Source: Candidatus Aminicenantes bacterium UBA4820 (GTDB lineage Bacteria > Acidobacteriota > UBA4820). Taken from it: a stretch of 21,310 bases of DNA. The stretch spans positions 2,106 through 23,415 of the forward strand of contig DHFQ01000033.1 of the NCBI GenBank assembly GCA_002402325.1, written 5' to 3'. Positions 15,530 through 21,310 of the stretch are shown here, in pieces; the stretch's first letter is position 1; every line of letters begins with the position of its first letter. Position numbers and translations under genes: made by a program. The notes beneath the pieces were generated by a model. The model did not search any database. It was not told the origin of the DNA and saw only the letters and a list, made by a program, of their open reading frames with translations.

Positions 15530-16804
15530 ATGCAATTTAAGAGAAAAGATTTATTATTATTACTGGTGCCCCTAGTTATTTCTCTATTATTTATGATTGT
15601 TGTTCCAAGAAATCCTTTAGCAAGTGATGGCCGAGAATATGATGTGCTTGCTAAGAATATCATTTCTGGCAAAGGATATTCTTTAGATGGGAATACGCCC
15701 TACGGCCTAAGGCCTCCTTTGTATTCACTAGTTGTGGCGCTTATCTATTTTATGTTCAAGCCGAATCCATATTATGTTGTTGCATTTCAGATTATTCTGC
15801 TTATGGCAATCCCATATATAATAAAGAAAATTATGATCTTGGGAGGATTTAATGAATCTCAATCCTTTTGTAGTGCTTTAATAGTAGCAATTTATCCTTT
15901 TGGATATGTGTATGCCCAACAGTTGATAACTGAAAGCTTAACGACCTTTTTGGTAGTTCTTGGCGCTTATTTTTCCATAAAAATTGTTAGACGAGACGAT
16001 ATTAAATTTACAGCAATTATTTGGTATGCAATAATGATTACTTTGCCTGCATTAGCTAAAAGTCAGCATATAAGTATACTTTGCGCAGTTTTGCTGGTAT
16101 CACTATGTAAGGCTATTTTTGAAAAGAGGAAATTTCGCACAATATCTTGGAAATGCTCTGGAGTAATTTTGGGTGCGATAATTGTATTAGCTCCTTGGGG
16201 AATAAGAAATTACCATCATTTTAATAGACCTGCAATTTTAGGATACGGAGCGTTTGGTGAAGGTTTCTTGAAAGGCTATTACCATGCAAAAGGAGAATGG
16301 TTAATTTGGAGATATTGGAATGAAAAAAGTTCTTCAAAAGGTCCATATTTTGAAGAGTGGAAGAAAAAGTTTGATTGTGCGGAAGAATTGGCGAAATCCA
16401 ATAATGTTGACACTGATAAAATCAAGTCTAAAATAGCATTACAAGAAGTGAAAAAGCATCCTTTTGAAGCATTTCGTGGTTACATTGTTAGATTCTATTC
16501 ATTGTGGATAGCTATGCCAAAAGGGGATAATATTTCCTTTAAAGTAAAAGCGTTAGTTTTAACCATAGAGATATGCTTCTTAGCATCTTCTTTGATAGGA
16601 CTATTTTTATATAGAAATATGCTCTTAAAAAACTTAATTGTAATCTATGTATTCGTTTTGGCAGAAAGTGTCTTTTTGCCTGTCATTGATGTAGAGAGTA
16701 GATATTCAATTTCTTTAAAACCCTTCCTCTTAGTTGGCCTTGGCCTACTATTAGCAAATGTTTATTCGAAGTTTTTTATAAAAGAAGGAAAGCCAAGTGG
16801 TTGA
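15530..16804 (+). CDS. GT-C glycosyltransferase, GT39/ArnT-like integral membrane protein
   Basis: I use ATG 15530, although AAAGGAGGG (15518-15526) is only three bases away; an in-frame TTG at 15527 would be closer still. The 424-residue protein has a first membrane span, then an extracytoplasmic loop with acidic residues (ASDGREYDVLAKNI, 31-44) and RPPLYSLVVAL (61-71). About ten more spans follow, with APWGIRNYHHFNRP and, near the C-terminus, DVESRYSISLKPFLL. These are hallmarks of the GT39/ArnT-like GT-C fold, whose members take a sugar from polyprenyl phosphate and place it on an acceptor outside the membrane. It probably uses the lipid-sugar made by the ArnC-like enzyme at 11428. The acceptor (polysaccharide, lipid or protein) is unknown. 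Confidence 0.8.
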   Translation: MQFKRKDLLLLLVPLVISLLFMIVVPRNPLASDGREYDVLAKNIISGKGYSLDGNTPYGLRPPLYSLVVALIYFMFKPNPYYVVAFQIILLMAIPYIIKKIMILGGFNESQSFCSALIVAIYPFGYVYAQQLITESLTTFLVVLGAYFSIKIVRRDDIKFTAIIWYAIMITLPALAKSQHISILCAVLLVSLCKAIFEKRKFRTISWKCSGVILGAIIVLAPWGIRNYHHFNRPAILGYGAFGEGFLKGYYHAKGEWLIWRYWNEKSSSKGPYFEEWKKKFDCAEELAKSNNVDTDKIKSKIALQEVKKHPFEAFRGYIVRFYSLWIAMPKGDNISFKVKALVLTIEICFLASSLIGLFLYRNMLLKNLIVIYVFVLAESVFLPVIDVESRYSISLKPFLLVGLGLLLANVYSKFFIKEGKPSG

Positions 16805-17804
16805 ATTTCCCTTTGTTTCGATTGTCATTCCAACAAGAAATGAGGAGTCTTACATTGAGAAGTGCTTGGATGCCTGCTTATCGCAGACTTATCCTTCTGA
16901 GAAAATTGAGATAATTGTTGTTGATGGGATGTCACAAGATAGAACAAAAGAAATTGTTAAACAATATACACAAAACTATAAAAATATAAAGTTACTTGAT
17001 AATCCTAAAAAAATAACGCCCTCGGCGATGAATATCGGGATTAAAGAAAGCAAAGGCGATATTGTCATTAAGGTTGATGGACACTCCAAAATTAGTAACA
17101 ACTATGTAGAAAAATCTGTTGAAAAGTTGTCAACCAATGATGAAGTTTGGGCTGTAGGAGGACCAATAGAAACAATTGGTAAGAGCAGAATTGCAGAAGG
17201 CATTGCCTATGCGATGAGTAGTAGATTTGGAGTTGGTAATTCATTGTTCAGGACGCTTAAGGATAACCAAAAAGATGTTTTTGTTGACACAGTTCCTTTT
17301 GCAGCCTTTCCAAGATGGGTTTTTGATAGAGTGGGGCTTTTTGACGAGGAATTTGTCAGAACTCAGGATTACGAGATGAATTTGAGAATCAGAAAAATGG
17401 GAGGTAAAATTTTATTAACCCCAGCATTAAGAAGTATATATTTTAGCCGAAGAAATTTAAAAGGTTTATTTAGACAATACTTTCAATATGGATTTTACAA
17501 AGTAAAGGTAATAAAAAAACATAAAATCCCGATAGGAGTTAGATATCTCATTCCTCCTGCTGGACTTGTTTTATTTTTGGTGAGTTTGTTAGTGGGGTTA
17601 TTAACAAATTCATTCCTTTTACCTATATGTTTACTTTGTTTATATGTTTCGATTTTGTTCTTAGGAGCGGGTATATCTTTAATCAAAAATTTTAAGAGAG
17701 AGAAACTTTTACTTCCTGTTATATTCACAATTTTACATCTTAGTTTCAGTTTAGGTTTTCTTTCAGGCTTATTTAGGGATAGTTTATTGCAGGAAAAGAA
17801 ATGA
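16797..17804 (+). CDS. ExoA-like family 2 glycosyltransferase with C-terminal membrane spans
   Basis: The start is GTG 16797, overlapping the previous stop by eight bases, with AAGAAGGA upstream. The 335-residue protein has a GT-A domain beginning VSIVIPTRNEESYI, with IIVVDGMSQDRTKEIV and VIKVDGHSKIS (the metal-binding D-x-H-type segment). It continues with FVDTVPFAAFPRWVFDRVGLFDEEF and RTQDYEMNLRIRKMGGKI, which supply the usual acidic residues. Three hydrophobic segments follow from about residue 245. This layout matches ExoA-type beta-glycosyltransferases of exopolysaccharide loci. It should add a sugar to the lipid-linked oligosaccharide at the cytoplasmic membrane face; the donor is unknown. 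Confidence 0.82.
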   Translation: MVEFPFVSIVIPTRNEESYIEKCLDACLSQTYPSEKIEIIVVDGMSQDRTKEIVKQYTQNYKNIKLLDNPKKITPSAMNIGIKESKGDIVIKVDGHSKISNNYVEKSVEKLSTNDEVWAVGGPIETIGKSRIAEGIAYAMSSRFGVGNSLFRTLKDNQKDVFVDTVPFAAFPRWVFDRVGLFDEEFVRTQDYEMNLRIRKMGGKILLTPALRSIYFSRRNLKGLFRQYFQYGFYKVKVIKKHKIPIGVRYLIPPAGLVLFLVSLLVGLLTNSFLLPICLLCLYVSILFLGAGISLIKNFKREKLLLPVIFTILHLSFSLGFLSGLFRDSLLQEKK

Positions 17805-18895
17805 TCAATATTATGTTGTCAGTTGTTGCTATGCTCATTTCTATGCTTCCTAATTATTATATTATTAAAAAATTTAGCAAAGTATTTCAGTTGGGTATTG
17901 ATTATTCTACTTCTGAACCTCAAAAATTTCATACAGAACCAACTCCAAGATTGGGAGGGGCTTCTATATTTATTTCCCTTTTTATTTGTTCAATTGTAAT
18001 ATTTATGAAAAAACCAGCAGGTGATGGAACTTTGTTAATTATGTTAATCTGTTTTTTACCAACTTTGATAGTTGGTTTATTGGAGGATTTCACCAGAAAA
18101 GTATCTCCTTATGTCAGGTTAATAGGCAGCTTTCTTACGGCATATTTTGTCATCTCTCAAATGGCTATTTATCTTCCATACATAGACATCCCAATTATTG
18201 ACTGGATTTTTAGAAGTACATTTTTGCATTATCTATTTTTCCTGATATGTGTAGGAGGAGTAATAAACGCTTTTAACATAATAGATGGATACAATGGACT
18301 TGTAAGTGGCGTAACACTGCTTGTTTTTTTAGCCTATTCCTATGTTTCATACGAAGTTGGAGAAAGGGAGATTTTTACATTATGCCTTGTAATCATTTCT
18401 GCCATTCTTGGATTTTTCTTTTGGAATTTTCCTTCTGGAAAGATATTTGCAGGCGATACAGGGGCTTATTTGCTGGGATTCCTGTCCGCAGTTATAGGAT
18501 TGCTTTTAGTGCAAAAGAGCGGAAAAGTATCCGCATGGTTTATTCTTGTCGTACTTATCTATCCCGTATGGGAAACTATATTCTCCATTTTTAGGAAACT
18601 ATTTATAACTCAACAATCTCCTTTTAAACCAGATGGCTTTCATTTTCATATGTTAATCTATAAATCCCTGCATCAAATTGAGGACAGCGGAAAGTCAAGG
18701 ATTTCTATTGACAGAAATGCACGAACATCTATACTGCTCTGGCTGTTTTCCACGACATCCATTTTTCCCGCAGTGATATTTTTTAACAAAAGAAGATGGT
18801 TAATTTTTTTTGGTCTACTCTTTTTGATTATTTATACCGTTTTGTATGTGGTATTGCTATTCTTCGTAAAAGAAAATGTTGAATCTAATGAATGA
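17801..18895 (+). CDS. MraY/WecA-family polyprenyl-phosphate N-acetylhexosamine-1-phosphate transferase
   Basis: The 364-residue polytopic protein carries the MraY/WecA family motifs in order: TPRLGG (48-53), LEDFTRKVSPYVRL (94-107), NAFNIIDGYNGL (156-167), GDTGAYLLG (218-226) and PDGFHFHMLIYK (277-288), a variant of the HIHH loop. It would transfer a HexNAc-1-phosphate from UDP-HexNAc to undecaprenyl phosphate and so start repeat-unit synthesis. The first Asp of the usual DD motif is Glu here (E95-D96), a variant I recall from other polysaccharide-locus members. The ATG overlaps the previous TGA (ATGA). Whether it uses UDP-GlcNAc or one of the dideoxy amino sugars made upstream cannot be told. 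Confidence 0.85.
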   Translation: MINIMLSVVAMLISMLPNYYIIKKFSKVFQLGIDYSTSEPQKFHTEPTPRLGGASIFISLFICSIVIFMKKPAGDGTLLIMLICFLPTLIVGLLEDFTRKVSPYVRLIGSFLTAYFVISQMAIYLPYIDIPIIDWIFRSTFLHYLFFLICVGGVINAFNIIDGYNGLVSGVTLLVFLAYSYVSYEVGEREIFTLCLVIISAILGFFFWNFPSGKIFAGDTGAYLLGFLSAVIGLLLVQKSGKVSAWFILVVLIYPVWETIFSIFRKLFITQQSPFKPDGFHFHMLIYKSLHQIEDSGKSRISIDRNARTSILLWLFSTTSIFPAVIFFNKRRWLIFFGLLFLIIYTVLYVVLLFFVKENVESNE

Positions 18896-18911
18896 TTAAT
18901 GCAGGGTAATA

Positions 18912-20924
18912 ATGTGCGGGATAACTGGAATTGTAAAATTTGATTCATATATTGATGAGCCTTTGAAAATTGTTGAAATGAACAATCTTTTAAGGCATAG
19001 GGGTCCCGATGATGAGGGTTATTTGAGTTACAACAGTAAAAGTAACTCCTTAAAAATTTGGGGAGGCAAGGAAACTCCTTCATCAATTTGGAATAGAGAT
19101 TACCAGTACTCACCAAAAGGTAATGTTAATGATGAATCTTTTTCTAAAGGGAATTCTACTTTGCTTTTAGGGCATAGGCGCCTTTCTATTCTTGATTTAT
19201 CACCATTAGGGCATCAACCGATGTGCGATAAAGAAGGAAGAATCTGGATTGTTTTAAATGGTGAAATTTATAATTACATTGAATTAAAAGAGGAGTTGAT
19301 TACACTCGGATATGAATTTATCTCAAAAACTGACACTGAAGTCGTAATAAACTCTTACAAACATTGGGGAGAGGATTGTGTTCAAAAGTTTAACGGTATG
19401 TGGGCTTTTGCAATTCTTGACCTTAATAACAAAGTGGTTTTTTGCTCAAGAGATAGGACGGGAGTTAAACCATTTTATTACTCCTTAAAAAATAGAGATT
19501 TTTTTACATTCGGCTCGGAGATAAAAGCATTAAGACAAATCTTAAAACCAGCAGTAAACAATGGAATAGCGTGGGATTATCTTGTTTTAAAGAGGACAAA
19601 CCATACAGAAGAGACATTCTATTGTGAGATAAAGGAACTTCTTCCAGCCCATAGTATTAAATGCAATTTTGATGGAGATTTTAACATTAAAAAATATTGG
19701 AGTTTGAATGATCAACTCAAGAATTGTGAAAACAGAGATACGGAAAGAGAATCTGAAAGAGTCTATGAACTTATAAAAAATTCAGTTAAATTAAGATTGC
19801 GGAGCGATGTTAAAATCGGTTCCTGTTTAAGCGGAGGACTTGACTCATCAACGATTGTTTCTTTAGTAAGTGAAATATTAAGAAAAGATGGTGAAGTAAA
19901 ATCTGTTGGTGACGTTCAAAAAACCTTCACCTCTTCGTTTGAAGATGACAAATACGATGAGAGAAAATATGTAAAGGAACTATCATCAAAATTTAAGATT
20001 GATGACCATTACATTTTTCCGACTAAAGAGGAATTTGCTAACGATGTGGAAAATCTTGTAAAAATTCAGGATGAGCCATTTAGTTCTACAAGCATTTACG
20101 CTCAATACAGGGTTATGAAAAAGGCGAAAGAGGAAAATATAAAAGTTTTACTTGATGGACAGGGGGGCGACGAACTTTTTGGCGGTTATTTTAATTATCA
20201 GATAGTCTACCTTTTTGAACTCTTGAAAGAGAATCAGTTCAAAACTTTTGTGAATGAATTAAAAGACAGTAAAAGAATAAACAATCTTGGATATTCTTCT
20301 CACCTTAAAAGAATGATAATTGAACTGGCAAAAGGCTATTTCTTAAAGCCTGCTCTTTACTCATCAAGGTTTATTTTTGATGAAGTCAAAGTTTTGAATA
20401 GAGATTTCTTTTTTTCACACCTTCACAGGATAGAGAACTTCATTGATAGACGGAGAGAGTCTCTATTTTCATTGAATCATAAACTAAGGAATGATTTTAC
20501 AATTGGTCAACTTACACCGCTTCTTAGGTATGAAGACAGAAACTCAATGGCTTTTTCAATTGAGGCGAGGACACCTTTTTCTGATGATGTTGGACTCATT
20601 GAAGAGGTGATGAGCCTTCCGCCAGAAATGAAGATAAGGAATGGCTTTAGGAAATACATTTTAAGAAAGGCAATGAATAAGATCCTTCCCGAAGCAATAT
20701 GCTGGAGAAAAGACAAGATGGGCTTTGTAACACCAGAAAATAATTGGATTGCATATCTTGTCCAGACTTGCCATCAATATTTAACCGATAGTCAGAGCAT
20801 TTTTCTAAACAAGGTGGTATTTGAATCATTGCTTAAAAAAGTGGAAGCGGGAAAAGAATTACCTGATAATATGTGGCGGCTTTTAAATATTGTTCTATGG
20901 AAAAACTTACAGAGAAGAAATTGA
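18912..20924 (+). CDS. asnB: Asparagine synthase-like glutamine amidotransferase (AsnB family)
   Basis: The 670-residue protein starts MCGITGIV, so Cys2 becomes the N-terminal nucleophile of a class II glutaminase domain (RHRGPDDEG, 28-36; LNGEIYNY, 115-122; TDTE, 140-143). The C-terminal synthetase domain has the ATP-pyrophosphatase P-loop SGGLDSS (307-313), GQGGDELFGGY and IEARTPFSD. It makes amides from carboxylates using glutamine and ATP. Family members in surface polysaccharide loci (for example WbpS of Pseudomonas aeruginosa) are thought to amidate uronic acids, which would fit a diacetamido-uronate made by the epimerase/WbpD pair. A free asparagine-forming role cannot be excluded. A 25-residue insertion near 50-75 (GGKETPSSIW) enlarges the glutaminase domain. 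ATG 18912 is fixed by the MCG start. Confidence 0.88.
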   Translation: MCGITGIVKFDSYIDEPLKIVEMNNLLRHRGPDDEGYLSYNSKSNSLKIWGGKETPSSIWNRDYQYSPKGNVNDESFSKGNSTLLLGHRRLSILDLSPLGHQPMCDKEGRIWIVLNGEIYNYIELKEELITLGYEFISKTDTEVVINSYKHWGEDCVQKFNGMWAFAILDLNNKVVFCSRDRTGVKPFYYSLKNRDFFTFGSEIKALRQILKPAVNNGIAWDYLVLKRTNHTEETFYCEIKELLPAHSIKCNFDGDFNIKKYWSLNDQLKNCENRDTERESERVYELIKNSVKLRLRSDVKIGSCLSGGLDSSTIVSLVSEILRKDGEVKSVGDVQKTFTSSFEDDKYDERKYVKELSSKFKIDDHYIFPTKEEFANDVENLVKIQDEPFSSTSIYAQYRVMKKAKEENIKVLLDGQGGDELFGGYFNYQIVYLFELLKENQFKTFVNELKDSKRINNLGYSSHLKRMIIELAKGYFLKPALYSSRFIFDEVKVLNRDFFFSHLHRIENFIDRRRESLFSLNHKLRNDFTIGQLTPLLRYEDRNSMAFSIEARTPFSDDVGLIEEVMSLPPEMKIRNGFRKYILRKAMNKILPEAICWRKDKMGFVTPENNWIAYLVQTCHQYLTDSQSIFLNKVVFESLLKKVEAGKELPDNMWRLLNIVLWKNLQRRN

Positions 20925-20937
20925 AAGAGGAGGTACG

Positions 20938-21310
20938 ATAGATAAGCCAGTGCTAATTCTTGCACAGGAAGCCGGTGGCATTCCCCAAAGCATTGCACAA
21001 AGGTTGCGAGAAAAAAACTTCAGTGTGGACCTGCAAATTTACGATGAGAAAATTTTAAATAGGCAAATGCCTTTTTGTGCAAGAATATTTAAACGGATAT
21101 TCGATCCTGGATGTCAATGGGAAATTAAAAGAGAATTTAATGCTGTCCTTCAGAATAAATTGGGATACGGTTCTTTTAGTTTTATCTTGATTATGCGAGG
21201 GAATTACCTCACTCAAGAGAGTAAGGAACTACTTGTAAGTTTTTCAAATCCTAAAATTGTATGGCTTTATGACCCTCTTGGTTCCTGCAAGTTGCAACTT
21301 GAAGTTGCAA
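20938..21310 (+). CDS. Unidentified protein, possibly CgeB/GT-B-like transferase N-terminus; 3'-truncated
   Basis: The frame is open from before 20938 to the end of the window. The protein begins (x)DKPVLILAQEAGGIPQSIAQ, a first beta-strand and glycine loop like a GT-B/Rossmann domain. It continues with FSFILIMRGNYLT and PKIVWLYDPLG, segments I associate loosely with CgeB-like and capsule transferases; the function is not established. A strong Shine-Dalgarno site GAGGAGG (20927-20933) sits four bases before an ATA codon (20938). The nearest usual start is GTG 20950, 16 bases from that site, which would drop only four residues. TTG 20890 lies inside asnB. The start is therefore uncertain between ATA and GTG. 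It follows asnB by 13 bases and belongs to the same run of genes. Confidence 0.55.
   Translation, partial: MDKPVLILAQEAGGIPQSIAQRLREKNFSVDLQIYDEKILNRQMPFCARIFKRIFDPGCQWEIKREFNAVLQNKLGYGSFSFILIMRGNYLTQESKELLVSFSNPKIVWLYDPLGSCKLQLEVA
21292..21310. repeat. Perfect 9-bp inverted repeat at the window edge
   Basis: TTGCAACTT (21292-21300) and AAGTTGCAA (21302-21310) are exact reverse complements around a single G. AAGTTGCAA also occurs as a direct copy at 21290-21298. The repeat lies in the coding frame of the last, truncated gene and ends exactly at the last base of the window. Confidence 0.7.

Overview
The window is a single, densely packed cell-surface polysaccharide biosynthesis locus. It holds eighteen genes, all on the + strand, with the first and last cut by the window edges. 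The DNA is AT-rich. Arginine is written mostly as AGA/AGG and the proteins are rich in Lys, Glu and Ile, so I infer a low-GC bacterium; I cannot name the phylum. Bacterial origin is supported by purine-rich Shine-Dalgarno sites, an extended -10 element, and Wzx, O-antigen ligase/polymerase and MraY/WecA-family proteins. No tRNA, rRNA, CRISPR, insertion sequence or clear terminator was found, and no intergenic gap exceeds about 75 bases.

Layout. (A) 1-2784: the end of a LegB-type 4,6-dehydratase, a LegC-type aminotransferase and a Gfo/Idh/MocA oxidoreductase. (B) 2785-7260: a Wzx-type flippase, an SGNH/GDSL hydrolase, a second Gfo/Idh/MocA oxidoreductase and a GT-B transferase. (C) 7331-11424: an O-antigen ligase/polymerase behind a candidate internal promoter, a GT4 transferase, a non-hydrolysing UDP-GlcNAc 2-epimerase and a WbpD/WlbB-type acetyltransferase. 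(D) 11428-16804: an ArnC/GtrB-like polyprenyl-phosphate GT2, WecD-like and WecE-like enzymes, a methyltransferase, an ArnE/EmrE-like small membrane protein and a GT-C (GT39-like) transferase. (E) 16797-21310: an ExoA-like GT2, a MraY/WecA-family initiating transferase, an AsnB-like amidotransferase and the start of an unidentified protein.

How the genes may work together. Cytoplasmic enzymes make unusual amino sugars: a UDP-4-amino-4,6-dideoxy-GlcNAc (LegB/LegC), possibly a 2,3-diacetamido mannuronate (epimerase plus WbpD type) and dTDP-Fuc4NAc (WecE/WecD). The MraY/WecA-like enzyme would start the repeat unit on undecaprenyl phosphate and the glycosyltransferases would extend it. Wzx would flip it, and the ligase/polymerase would polymerise or attach it. 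Block D also looks like a self-contained lipid-linked decoration module: charge undecaprenyl phosphate with one (acetamido)sugar, flip it, and transfer it on the outer face. Linking Fuc4NAc to that module is my inference and the most interesting idea in the window.

Two genes lack a usual start codon where the protein should begin. The epimerase frame can only start at ATT (9684) if its conserved N-terminal nucleotide-binding motif is kept. The last gene has a strong Shine-Dalgarno site just before an ATA (20938). A 14-bp perfect inverted repeat with a 3-base loop lies inside the GT-B gene at 6461-6491.
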